A program made the translations under genes and the position numbers. Source: CAVONV01 sp963697355 (GTDB taxonomy: Bacteria > Acidobacteriota > Vicinamibacteria > Marinacidobacterales > DATDRI01). Taken from it: 64,000 nt of DNA. The number at the start of each line of letters is the position of its first letter. The stretch's first letter is position 1. The notes under the pieces are model-generated. The model was not told the origin of the DNA, searched no databases, and was given only the letters and a program-made list of their open reading frames with translations. Positions 54,170-63,838 of the stretch are shown one piece after another. The stretch covers positions 310,001-374,000 of the forward strand of contig CAVONV010000011.1 of NCBI GenBank assembly GCA_963697355.1, given 5' to 3'.

Positions 54170-55997
54170 CTTCGGCTCCCCGCCGTGATTTTGCCTTGAA
54201 ATAGGTCTCGATCACCTGCCCGGCAATCGGGGCCGCGGATTGACCGCCACCACCTCCGTGCTCCACCAAGACGGCGATGGCAATCTCGGGATTGACCCTT
54301 GGTGCAAAGCCAACGAACCAAGCATGGTTCCTCAAATGCTCGGGTCGTTCGGAGTCTTTTGTCTCAGCGATTTTGGCCCGCGAGGCTACCTGGGCGGTTC
54401 CCGTTTTTCCGCAAACGTCGAAACCCTGAACGCGAGCTCGCCACCCCGTTCCACCCTCGTTCACTACACCCCACATCGCTTCCTGAAGAAACTCCCAAGT
54501 CGAGTCGTCCATTCGAACCCGCCTCACGGGCTCTGCAAGCAACGGTGGAGGAGCTTCCGGAATCGCGGTTCCCGTTGGATACCTTTCTAGGAACAATTTG
54601 GGTCGATGCACTTCTCCAGAGCTACCTATAATGGCAGCGAGTTGAGCCATTTGTAGAACCGTCACGAGAAGAGAACCTTGACCTATCGTCACCGAAATCG
54701 TTTCTCCCGCATACCAGGGTTGCTTGCGCACACGCCTCTTCCATTCGGGGTCGGGGACTAAACCGGAGACTTCATAGGGCAGGTCGACACCCGTCTCACT
54801 GCCCAATCCCATCATTCGCGCGTAGCTTGCGAGAGTCTCGATCGGGATTTTGGCGCCGAGAAGATAAAAATAGCTATTGCAGGACTGGATCATGGCTTCG
54901 CGCAAATCGACGCGACCATGCCCAGCGCCGCGGTGGCAGTGAAACGTCGTTCCATACAGGCGCACCGCTCCATAACAGGTCGCGCTGTGCGAGGGAGCAA
55001 TGATTTCCTCTTCAAGGGCTGCCGCAGCAACAACCAACTTGAAAATGGAGCCGGGAGGATATCGCCCTTGAATCGCTCGGTTTTGTAGACGGGTTTCCGG
55101 ATCGTCGACGAGAGCTTTCCACTGTTCTTCATCGAAGCGTCCAGAAAAAAAGTTCGGGTCGAAAGTGGGAAAGCTCCCGAGAGCTAGGATTTGACCGTTA
55201 CGTGGATCGAGCGCGATGGCTGCGCCTGCTTTGTCTCCAAAGGCGCCCTCGAGCGCTGTCTGCACATCGAGATCAACGGACAGCCTGATACTGTCACCCC
55301 ACAACGGAGGGATCTCAGCCAGCATTCTCTCCCGCCGCCCGTGAGAGTTGACGACAACCCGCTGCTCACCGTTACGTCCGAAGAGAACCTTGTCATAGAC
55401 GAGCTCGACTCCCGACTGGCCAACATAGTCATTGCGTCCGGCTTCCTCGAACGGGCTTTTGCCCATCTGCTCTTCGGTAATTCTTCCTACATATCCAAGG
55501 ACATGAGCTGCGAGACTTCCAAAAGGATAGAAACGCCGAGGTACAAACTGGATGATGGCACCAGGTAGCTCGAGCTGGCGCGCCTCGACAAGTGCCACTT
55601 CCTGCAGAGGAATATCTTCCTTCAGCAGCGTCGGTCCATAGCGTGGGGATTTGTTCTTGCGAGAATGGACGCTTTCGATCTCGTCAGTTGAAAGTGGCAG
55701 CAACTTGGCCAACGACGCCACCGTCAGTTGGTCTTGTTCAGGGTCCTGCAAAGTGAGATTGAATGACGGTCGGTTCTCACCCATTATCCGGCCGTGTCGA
55801 TCCAATATCAGACCTCGAGGAGCGTGTTCCGGCAGCCGCCGTACGTGGTTGGCTCGAGCCATCTCACGATATTGCGGAGCTCGTACGACCTGAAGCTGCC
55901 AAAACCGGGCGCACAGGCCCACGACGATGAGGACACAGAAGATGCGCCCCCACTGCAATTTGTGGCGTAACGGACGTAGATCCTCGTAGATGTTCAT
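54138..55997 (-). CDS. mrdA: Penicillin-binding protein 2 (elongasome transpeptidase)
   Basis: 619 residues from ATG 55997. One N-terminal membrane helix (about 20-40), then a dimerisation domain and a transpeptidase domain with SxxK in PPGSIFKLV, SxN in QSCNSY and KTG in CGKTGTAQ. It ends in a short Gly-rich and basic tail. It crosslinks peptidoglycan with RodA. It starts 8 bp after mreD and overlaps rodA. Confidence 0.96.
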   Translation of the reverse strand: MNIYEDLRPLRHKLQWGRIFCVLIVVGLCARFWQLQVVRAPQYREMARANHVRRLPEHAPRGLILDRHGRIMGENRPSFNLTLQDPEQDQLTVASLAKLLPLSTDEIESVHSRKNKSPRYGPTLLKEDIPLQEVALVEARQLELPGAIIQFVPRRFYPFGSLAAHVLGYVGRITEEQMGKSPFEEAGRNDYVGQSGVELVYDKVLFGRNGEQRVVVNSHGRRERMLAEIPPLWGDSIRLSVDLDVQTALEGAFGDKAGAAIALDPRNGQILALGSFPTFDPNFFSGRFDEEQWKALVDDPETRLQNRAIQGRYPPGSIFKLVVAAAALEEEIIAPSHSATCYGAVRLYGTTFHCHRGAGHGRVDLREAMIQSCNSYFYLLGAKIPIETLASYARMMGLGSETGVDLPYEVSGLVPDPEWKRRVRKQPWYAGETISVTIGQGSLLVTVLQMAQLAAIIGSSGEVHRPKLFLERYPTGTAIPEAPPPLLAEPVRRVRMDDSTWEFLQEAMWGVVNEGGTGWRARVQGFDVCGKTGTAQVASRAKIAETKDSERPEHLRNHAWFVGFAPRVNPEIAIAVLVEHGGGGGQSAAPIAGQVIETYFKAKSRRGAEGAQQATLVRH

Positions 55998-56004
55998 ATC
56001 CAAG

Positions 56005-56478
56005 TCACGATGGCTTCTGATTGCGGTCGACCAAACCCAACACGATCGTCCCCACCAGTCCATTGCCGGCGCAGAGGATCAAGGCCGACACTGCGTCGTC
56101 GATGACGGCGGGCCGTTCTATCGCTAGTCCAACAATGGCAAGTATCAAGAGATCGACTGCGGAAGCCAAGAAAAAAAATAAGAATCGGGCCGCCCACCCT
56201 CGAACGATCAACCATCGGCTGACTATGCCCGCCAGATAGCCGACAGTTGTCTTCGATAGGCCGTTGAGTCCGAGGAGCCCCCCCGAGAAGGCGTCCTGGA
56301 TGAGTCCACCCACCGTACCGGACAACATCCCTATCGTTCGACCTCGGACCACTCCAAACGCCACCGCCGTGACGAGGAACAGGTCCAAGTAGGTCTGAAG
56401 TGGCCAAAAATAGCGTCCCCCGAGCGTTTGAACCATAAAGACGACCACCAGAGCCGCGGCGATCTCGACTACTCTCAC
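56005..56478 (-). CDS. mreD: Rod shape-determining protein MreD
   Basis: 157 residues with five membrane segments. MVQTLGGRYFWPLQTYLDLFLVTAV-type opening (seen as LQTYLDLFLVTA), GLIQDAFSGGLLGLNGLSK and the following SRWLIVRGW region are typical of MreD. It links MreC and the synthases at the inner membrane. Order mreB-mreC-mreD-mrdA-rodA on the minus strand. Confidence 0.92.
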   Translation of the reverse strand: MRVVEIAAALVVVFMVQTLGGRYFWPLQTYLDLFLVTAVAFGVVRGRTIGMLSGTVGGLIQDAFSGGLLGLNGLSKTTVGYLAGIVSRWLIVRGWAARFLFFFLASAVDLLILAIVGLAIERPAVIDDAVSALILCAGNGLVGTIVLGLVDRNQKPS

Positions 56479-56560
56479 TCCACACTCGATTCAGCATCAG
56501 CACTGGAAATGAAGTCATCGCACTCGCAAGACGGGTCGGCCAGCGATGAACGAAGGAGGT

Positions 56561-57415
56561 TCATCCAACTCTCTCGACGAATTGATGTTCACCATCCACA
56601 GTATTCAGGATGAATACTTCCTCCAATCTGTCGAGACGTGCTGCAGGTTCAACAGTGATGATCTTGAACAAGCGAGGACCATTTGCGACGGAAGCGACAC
56701 GCCCGATGGCAATCCCCTTCGGGTAGATCCCATCGATGCCGGAAGTCACGACCAAATCTCCGATATTCACATCTTCGAGGTTGCTCACGTATTTCATCTG
56801 AAGCTCGCTATTGCCGGTGCCAGAAACGAGTCCGCGAGAGCGCCCTCTAACGAGGAGTGCACCAACCGAACAGTCGCGGTCGGAAAGTAGCTGGACTTGA
56901 GCCACGCTCGATCCCACGGCGATGACTCTTCCCACAACCCCACCTGGACCGACTACCGGAGCATTGAGCCCGACACCATGCTCCAATCCTCGATTGACGG
57001 TGACCGTCCGAAACCAGGCGCTGGCATCGAGCCCCACGACTTCCGCAACTAATGATTCAAAGGGAAATCTCTCAGCGAGATCGAGCACTTCACTCACACG
57101 ATCATAGCTGGCAACGATTTCCCGCTCCATCCACAAAGTTTGTTCCAGCCGGGCCACTTTCTCACGAAGCTCACTATTCTCCTTACGCACGCCGCGCAGA
57201 TCGAAGTACCCGTACCAAGCGGAGTGGATCCCGTTCAAAATCGCCTCCCCACCTCTCTGTAAAGGAGATAGAGTAGCCATTATCGCGCCTCGAAGCGCCG
57301 AGTGTCCTCTTCGTGTCGTGACTTGGGAAGAAATGAGAAGGGTATGTCCCACAAGAACCAAGAAGAAGACGAGGTGGCTTCCGCGTTTCGCTAACGTGAG
57401 TCCGCCTGTTGCCAT
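56561..57415 (-). CDS. mreC: Rod shape-determining protein MreC
   Basis: 284 residues. A membrane helix (about 12-30), a coiled coil (about 65-105) and a beta-domain with VGLDASAWFRTVTVNRG, NAPVVGPGGVVGRV and LVVTSGIDGIYPKGI, the MreC core. It is a periplasmic scaffold that activates PBP2. It lies 158 bp after mreB and 82 bp before mreD. Confidence 0.95.
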   Translation of the reverse strand: MATGGLTLAKRGSHLVFFLVLVGHTLLISSQVTTRRGHSALRGAIMATLSPLQRGGEAILNGIHSAWYGYFDLRGVRKENSELREKVARLEQTLWMEREIVASYDRVSEVLDLAERFPFESLVAEVVGLDASAWFRTVTVNRGLEHGVGLNAPVVGPGGVVGRVIAVGSSVAQVQLLSDRDCSVGALLVRGRSRGLVSGTGNSELQMKYVSNLEDVNIGDLVVTSGIDGIYPKGIAIGRVASVANGPRLFKIITVEPAARLDRLEEVFILNTVDGEHQFVERVG

Positions 57416-57573
57416 GGATCAGCCTTGTTCAATTTGAAATCAAGAGCACCCGGCCCCGTCGAGGGCGCGCACCGCAGGGCGAGTTCGTACCGAAAAAGTG
57501 GTGATGCGGCTCGGGGCCGCGTTCATCCATCGATGTTCCGTGTTCTTCTAATTAACCTTCTGTTACCGACGGC

Positions 57574-58599
57574 TCAATCAAGACAAACCTTCCTGAGAAG
57601 CCGGAGATCTTCAAGCATCTTCCCCGTTCCCAGCACCACGGAGGATAGAGGATCTTCGCTCATGGAAACAGGAAGACCTGTCTCTTCTCTGAGTCTTTTG
57701 TCAAGATTCTTGAGCAAAGCGCCCCCACCCGTCAAGACAATGCCTCGATCGACAATGTCCGCTGAAAGCTCGGGGGGAGTTCTTTCTAATGCCACTCGAA
57801 CGGCATTCACCAAGATGCCGACCGTTTCTTCCAGAGCCTCCCGCACCTCTTCATCCGTCACGACCAAGGTCTTGGGGATTCCTTCAATGAGGTTCCGCCC
57901 CTTAATCTCCATCGTCATGGGCTTTTCCAGTGGATAGGCGGAACCAACCTCCATCTTGACTTGCTCGGCACTGCGCTCTCCTATCAACAGATTGTATTTC
58001 TTGCGCAAGTACTTGATGATGGCTTCATCCATTTCGTCGCCGGCGACTCGAACCGAGCTGCTGTAAACGATACCGGCCATGGAGATGACCGCAATATCGG
58101 TTGTACCCCCACCAATATCCACGACCATGTTTCCCGAAGGCTCGATCACGGGTAGACCCGCGCCGATCGCCGCGGCCATGGCTTGATCAACGAGGAACAC
58201 CTCACTCGCCTTCGCCCTGAGGGCGCTATCCTTCACGGCACGTTTTTCGACCTGAGTAATCTCGGAAGGAATGCCGATGACGATACGCGGGGCGACCCAC
58301 ACCTTGCGGTTGTGCGCCTTTTGGATGAAGTACGTCAGCATCTTCTCGGTGACTTCGAAGTCGGCGATGACTCCATCCTTCATAGGTCGTATAGCCGTAA
58401 TGTTGCCTGGGGTACGGCCAAGCATTTCTTTGGCTTCCTTACCGACAGCCTCAACTTTTCCAGTGACTTTGTTGATGGCCACGATCGAAGGCTCGGACAC
58501 AACAATGCCTTTGTTCTTGGCAAAGACCAACGTGTTGGCTGTACCTAGATCAATGGCTAGTTCATTCGAGAAAACACTGAATATTGAGCGTAGGTTCAT
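57574..58599 (-). CDS. mreB: Rod shape-determining protein MreB
   Basis: A 341-residue bacterial actin. Phosphate-1 loop DLGTANTLVF, phosphate-2 VVDIGGGTTDIAVI and an adenosine-binding LTGGGALL. It forms membrane filaments that direct the elongation machinery. It is first of the mreBCD-mrdA-rodA block on the minus strand. Confidence 0.97.
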   Translation of the reverse strand: MNLRSIFSVFSNELAIDLGTANTLVFAKNKGIVVSEPSIVAINKVTGKVEAVGKEAKEMLGRTPGNITAIRPMKDGVIADFEVTEKMLTYFIQKAHNRKVWVAPRIVIGIPSEITQVEKRAVKDSALRAKASEVFLVDQAMAAAIGAGLPVIEPSGNMVVDIGGGTTDIAVISMAGIVYSSSVRVAGDEMDEAIIKYLRKKYNLLIGERSAEQVKMEVGSAYPLEKPMTMEIKGRNLIEGIPKTLVVTDEEVREALEETVGILVNAVRVALERTPPELSADIVDRGIVLTGGGALLKNLDKRLREETGLPVSMSEDPLSSVVLGTGKMLEDLRLLRKVCLD

Positions 58600-58669
58600 C
58601 GAGGTAATATTGCCACTCGCTTTCTTTGGACCACTGTACTAATCCACTAAAGATCTGCATTGGTTGAGC

Positions 58670-60175
58670 TTATTCTGCCAACGCCACGGCATCTTTGCCG
58701 CGCTCCTTAACACTATACATTGCTTGGTCTGCCTTTTGAATAAGATCCTGAGGGGTCGAGCCGTGTTCGGGGAAGCAGCTCACGCCTAGACTAGCGGTTA
58801 TTCTGACGTCTAAGCCGAGTTCCTTGAGAAAGGGATGACACTTGAGGGCTTGGCGGATTCGCTCCGCCACCAGGACGGAACCGGAGGCGTCCGTGTCGGG
58901 CAATATGACGACGAACTCGTCCCCGCCGTACCGGCCCACCACTTCCTCTTCCCTAACCGACCTCTTGATGATGGCACCCACCTCGAATAAGGTTCGGCTT
59001 CCGCAGAGGTGACCGTGCCCGTCATTGACTTCTTTAAAACCGTCTAAGTCCAAGAAAATCAATGACAAAGAGTTCTTGTGTCGGCTCGCCCGGCTCAGTT
59101 CTTTTCCAAGATAGGAGTTGAGGTACCGCGAATTGTAGAGCTTCGTCAGGTCATCGGTCACAGCCAAACGCTCGGCCCTTTGAAACAAAAGGGCATTTTC
59201 CAGCGCGATCGCTGCGGGCTCAACCAATGTGAGGAGCAGTTTGAGGTCTCGCTTCGTGAAACGAGTTCTCGCCTCCCGGTTCATCACTTCGACGACCCCA
59301 ATCGTGTTTCCCCGTGAGACCAACGGTGCGCAAAGTACCGACCGCGTTTGGAACTGAGTTTGTTCGTCAAACCTTTTCATGAAACGCGGATCGCGGTTGA
59401 CGTCGTTCACGATGACGGGTTTGCTCGTTTTGGCCACCCAACCCGCAATTCCCTCCCCAATCTTGAGTCGGATATCCCCAAAATCCTCGCCTTTCTCGCC
59501 CAGGGCCATCTCGAAGGTCAGTTCCTTCTTGTCCTCGTCAACGAGCAAAATGGACCAAGCTTCTGACGGAATCAGTTGTTGGATTTGAGACATGATAACC
59601 GCCACGACACGAGACGGCTCCAGGCTGGAGTTGGCAGTGGATACGATATCGCCAAGCACCTGTAGACGCCTCGAAGTCTCCCGAAGACGATGGGTCGCAT
59701 GGGAGGCCTTCTTTGCGGTCTGGTGATGCCTTCGCGCATCAGCAAGCAGAGAGTGAATACCCTGTGCCGATGGCACTTCCGTCAAATGCAACGTGAATCT
59801 AGAGCGGCGCCCCGGCTCTGCGGTCATCCCATAGGCAACCAGTGGAACCTCGGGCAGCACCTTCCCTAGCCATCGAACCAGGTTGGGCTCCGAGTTCGTT
59901 TCATGCGGTTGCTCGACGACAATGGCATCGAAGTACTGGCTGGGATCAAAATCTGAACGGGTGAATTTGGCAAGATCGAAACGAGTCAAAGAAATGCCAT
60001 CGGATCTTGCCAGAGCCTGAAAGGCCCGACTGGCACGAGTGGAGGAATAAAACAAAGCCAGGTTCACACCGTGGGCATTCTTTTTTTTGCGTCGGCTCTT
60101 CACATTATTCCGCTGCGACGAGGAGCTCTTTTGCGACTTTTCTCCGTTTGCCGCAACAACCTCACTCCTTGTCAT
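58670..60175 (-). CDS. Diguanylate cyclase with GAF sensor domain
   Basis: 501 residues. Basic Ser/Lys/Arg-rich N-terminus (1-35), a receiver-like alpha/beta segment (about 36-140), a GAF domain (about 180-325; IGEGIAGWVAKTSKPVIVND) and a GGDEF domain (from about 345). The active motif is RYGGDEFVVIL, so c-di-GMP synthesis is expected. The RxxD inhibitory site is not evident (RSVREEE). The GAF could bind a small ligand. It is immediately downstream of the FecR gene on the same strand, about 170 bp apart. Confidence 0.9.
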   Translation of the reverse strand: MTRSEVVAANGEKSQKSSSSQRNNVKSRRKKKNAHGVNLALFYSSTRASRAFQALARSDGISLTRFDLAKFTRSDFDPSQYFDAIVVEQPHETNSEPNLVRWLGKVLPEVPLVAYGMTAEPGRRSRFTLHLTEVPSAQGIHSLLADARRHHQTAKKASHATHRLRETSRRLQVLGDIVSTANSSLEPSRVVAVIMSQIQQLIPSEAWSILLVDEDKKELTFEMALGEKGEDFGDIRLKIGEGIAGWVAKTSKPVIVNDVNRDPRFMKRFDEQTQFQTRSVLCAPLVSRGNTIGVVEVMNREARTRFTKRDLKLLLTLVEPAAIALENALLFQRAERLAVTDDLTKLYNSRYLNSYLGKELSRASRHKNSLSLIFLDLDGFKEVNDGHGHLCGSRTLFEVGAIIKRSVREEEVVGRYGGDEFVVILPDTDASGSVLVAERIRQALKCHPFLKELGLDVRITASLGVSCFPEHGSTPQDLIQKADQAMYSVKERGKDAVALAE

Positions 60176-60348
60176 TGTCAGTTAACTGAGATCCGCTTCC
60201 GAATATCGGTGGGGTTTCGGCCCTTTCCAATAAATTCCCAACGTCGTTCGAAGACGCTCTGACAGGTTGGGTAGTCTGCACGTCCAACGGACGGCAATAG
60301 GTCTCACCGCACAGAATAGCTGGACGGCTCTTCTCATCAGTAGCGCAT

Positions 60349-61611
60349 CTAATTCGAGCCAATCGTCGCATAGATTGTTTTTTCAGCGGTTCCCCCGCTA
60401 CGCTTGAATGCCTTGACAACGACGGCATGTCGGCCGGGACTACTGATGGTGAAATAGTGACGAAACGAGCCATCGGCCTTGACGTCCACCCTTTCGTCAT
60501 TAACGGTTACAACGGCATCCGGCTCCGTGACACCATTGACGGTGATGAGGCCGTCAACGGACACAGTCGGTTGCGACAATCGAAGAGGGGGTGGCTCGAG
60601 TCGAGCGGCCTGACTCGTGAGGGTGAACTTGGAGAACTCGGAGAATCCACCCTCGTTTTTCTTGGAGTCGACAGCGCTGACTCGCCAGTAGTACGTTCCC
60701 GGTCTCAAGCCCGGGACCATGACTCTTGCCGCCGACACACTGAATTCTTGGGGCTCGGTGAAATAAGGCGTGCTATCCACCTGTACGTTGTAGCGGTTAG
60801 CCACTTCGATACGCCTCCACTTCAGTTCTATCTTCTCTCGACTCGGATCTGTAGAGACCAAGCGGGAAAGATGAGCAGGAGACTCCAGAATCGGTATTTC
60901 CGGCAACTCGACAATCGGGGAGATGACGTCCCCTCGCACCTCGACGGCCTGACTCGACGCCAAAGTAACCTCTTGACCTCCGGCCTTCAGTCGAGAACCA
61001 CCACGATAGACCCTTAAATCAGCCACTTGACGCGATTCATCGAACCCCACATCGGCGACGGTCGCCTCATCGAAGGTCGCTTCCGCCGTGGGTGTTGCCA
61101 ATTCGGATCGAGATCCTTCGACATTGTTGCGTGGCGTCTGCAGATTAACCTGTCCAGCAGTCAATTTGACGGCTACCTGCCTGACGCGCGTCCGTGGGTC
61201 TTCGTGCATGACCTCGATCATGAAGATGGTATCCGGTCTAACGAGATACTCGGTGCCGTCGAAGAGTCTGATTCTTGCGCTCGACTTACCTATGGTTCGA
61301 ACGGTATCGTTTCTCCGAAGCGCGAATCCGCTGTCGGCATCGAGCCACTCATAGCTTCCAGCTTTGCGGACTTTGACGGTTCCTTTGAGCTCGACGAACC
61401 GAGCGCTATCGCCAGCCGGCGTAACTTGCTCCACCTCAGCGCTTCCATTCCCATCTGCTGAGGACCCAAAATAGAACCACCAAAAGAACCCTGCACCACC
61501 GAGCAGCAACGATACAATCGCGGCCGCGATGACATACACGGTTCGGTTCCGGATGGTCACCCATTCAACATGGATTCCCGTTCCGTCGCCGTATGGGGTC
61601 CGACTCGGCAT
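60349..61611 (-). CDS. FecR-domain membrane protein with FN3 and Ig-like domains
   Basis: 420 residues. One membrane helix (about 25-50) is followed by a FecR domain (about 70-210: VRTIGKSSARIRLFDGTEYLV, then LTAGQVNLQTPRN). Next comes a fibronectin III-like unit (about 250-330, YYWRVSAVDSKK), then a C-terminal Ig-like domain (VSVDGLITVNGVTEPDA). It is probably an envelope-spanning signalling or surface protein; no sigma/anti-sigma partner is adjacent. No Shine-Dalgarno is clear at ATG 61611. Confidence 0.82.
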   Translation of the reverse strand: MPSRTPYGDGTGIHVEWVTIRNRTVYVIAAAIVSLLLGGAGFFWWFYFGSSADGNGSAEVEQVTPAGDSARFVELKGTVKVRKAGSYEWLDADSGFALRRNDTVRTIGKSSARIRLFDGTEYLVRPDTIFMIEVMHEDPRTRVRQVAVKLTAGQVNLQTPRNNVEGSRSELATPTAEATFDEATVADVGFDESRQVADLRVYRGGSRLKAGGQEVTLASSQAVEVRGDVISPIVELPEIPILESPAHLSRLVSTDPSREKIELKWRRIEVANRYNVQVDSTPYFTEPQEFSVSAARVMVPGLRPGTYYWRVSAVDSKKNEGGFSEFSKFTLTSQAARLEPPPLRLSQPTVSVDGLITVNGVTEPDAVVTVNDERVDVKADGSFRHYFTISSPGRHAVVVKAFKRSGGTAEKTIYATIGSN

Positions 61612-61635
61612 AACTATAAACGCTCGTTTTACATG

Positions 61636-61665
61636 AGTTTAGCATAGATGTTTTGGACTTTACAA
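61636..61665 (-). promoter_or_regulatory. Candidate promoter of FecR gene
   Basis: On the minus strand TTGTAA (61665-61660) and TAAACT (61641-61636) with an 18-base spacer. It would give a very short leader before ATG 61611. Confidence 0.4.
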
Positions 61666-61822
61666 CGACGATCGGGGCCTCTAATCGACCCCATGACGGT
61701 TTCGCCCTGAAGTCCAACGACAGGGAGCCGTTTTCTGAAGCTGGACTATTTTCCCTCTTCCGCAATCGCAAGCTTGATTGCGCTCGCATGATTCGATAGC
61801 ATGGTCGTTTCGAGGTCGACAC

Positions 61823-63740
61823 ATGCTTAAATACCTCCGCAACCGAAAAACAATGGGATACCTGGTGGGGATCATCCTCCTGGTTCTCGTCATCTTCGCT
61901 TTCATCGTCCTCTACATCCCCGACTTCATGGGTTCCGGAGGAGGGGTGAATTCTACCGGCGAAGTCGCTAGTGTGGAAGGAGTCCCCATTACGGCGCAGC
62001 AGTTCGTCCAGCGCTATCGGCTACAGGAGAAGATTTACCCGAGCCCAATTCGGAGAACAATACAATCCTGGCCTAATGAAACAGCTTGGATTGGACGAAA
62101 TGGTCCTTCAGGGACTCATCCAGGAAGTGCTACTTGCTGTGGAGGCGGATCGCCAGGGATTGATCGTGACTGACCAAGAGTTGGGCGAACAGATTCTCAA
62201 GGACCCCAGCTTTCAAAGCAACGGTCAATTCATCGGGAAGCAAGCCTACTTGACACTCTTGAGGCAGAGCGGGCTGACGCCCCAGGACTACGAAGCGCAA
62301 ATGAGACAGGCGATACTACGCGACAAGCTTCAAAACATGCTCATGGATGGCGTCACCCTCAGTCCACAGGAAGTGACACAGGAATATCGTCAGCGCAACG
62401 AGAATTCCAAGTTCGAGTACTTCTTCATCCCTCGGTCGGAGTTCGTGGAGCAAGATGGGGTTGACGACGAAGACATTGCGGCTTTTTTTGAAACGCACCA
62501 AGAAGACTACTACTTACCCGTTCAGAGAAAAGCCCGCTATATGACCATCACTCCCCAATCGTTCTTGGCCACGGTGAATGTCACCGACCGGGAAGTCGAA
62601 CGCTACTACAATCGGAACATCTATCTCTACGAAACGCCCGAGCAGGTGGGTGCCAGTCACATCCTCTTCAAAACCGCCGACAAAGACGAAGAAGAGGTGC
62701 GACGCAAGGCGGAGGATGTTCTCGCTCAGCTTCAGTCTGGTGCCGACTTTGCGGAACTGGCAAAAGAACACTCCGAAGACACATCCGCCGACAACGGAGG
62801 CAGTTTAGGCATGTTCGGACGCGGCGAAATGGTGCCGGAGTTCGAGCAAGCGGCCTTTTCCATGGACGTCGGCGAGGTGAGTGATTTAGTGCGATCCACT
62901 TACGGATTCCACATCGTCAAGGTCACTCAGAAGCAAGCCCCATTGACTCGGCCTTTGGATTCGGTGCGTGATGAAATCTTGAACACGCTGAGAATGGAAA
63001 AAGCTCAGGAGCAGATGGAAGAAGCCGTGGGCTCGGCTTCAGCCTTCCTCGAGGAAATGAAGAGTCTCGAGGCACTCTCTCAGAGATACCCCAATATTCA
63101 ACTGCAGGAAACAGCTTTTTTTGGACGCGGTGACACGGTTCCTCAACTCGGCAACTCGCCGGAAGCAAAGAAGCTCGCGTTCGATCTCAATATTGGTGAG
63201 GTTACACCGGCAATTCGCATCGGCACCGGATATGTCTTCTTCGAAATCCTTGAGGAGAGCGAGCCGCGAATCCCTTCGCTCGACGAAATCAAGGATAAGG
63301 TGGGAGCCGACCTCGTTCAGGAGCGTGCCATGGAATCGGCCTTGAACAAGGCGGAAGAAATCGCCGGCGAGCTCCGATCCGGTCAGAAGGTGGATAGTGT
63401 AGCAAAAGCATCCGGTTTGGAGCTCAAGATATCCGAGAGCTTTGTCCGGAAAACGATTCTTCCCGAGGTTGGCCGCTCGCCAGCCGTGAGGGATGTGGCT
63501 TTTTCTGCCGAGCTCAACTCCTTTTCTCAACCCGTACGCAGTGAAAACGGCTATGTCGTGTTACGAGTTTTGGAGCGGACGGGATTCTCACCCGAAGAGT
63601 TCGAGTCGGAGAAGAACACTTTTTCGGAGCAACTACTTTCCGAAAAGAGGCAGCGCGCTTGGTCTGCCTATCTCCAAGAGCTTCAGCGAAGGTACGCCGT
63701 TCGCGTAGATCGTGAGGCGCTTCGCCAGTTAACGGGGTGA
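61823..63740 (+). CDS. ppiD: Periplasmic peptidyl-prolyl isomerase (PpiD/SurA-like), one frameshift
   Basis: About 638 residues. MLKYLRNRKTMG leads a membrane anchor (about 10-34), then a SurA-N chaperone part, a parvulin domain (ASHILFKTADKDEEEVRRKA, then GSLGMFGRGEMVPEFEQ and YGFHIVKV) and a second parvulin-like region. Reading breaks once at about 62029: the N-terminal frame ends ..LQEKIY and the rest continues RAQFGEQYNP in another. Removing one C from the CCC at 62029-62031 restores one frame, so a homopolymer indel is likely. It folds outer-membrane and periplasmic proteins. Confidence 0.88.
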
Positions 63741-63754
63741 CAAAGGCCCATCTC

Positions 63755-63778
63755 GGGTCGTTTCTGAGGGAGCGACCC
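63755..63778. terminator. Weak hairpin after ppiD
   Basis: GGGTCG and CGACCC form a 6-bp stem with a 12-base loop, 15 bp past the ppiD stop. There is no proper T-run. Confidence 0.3.
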
Positions 63779-63838
63779 TGTGGTTAGCTATACTGTGCTT
63801 GCTAGTCCCATTTTCACCTAAAGAATGGAGCAGATGGT

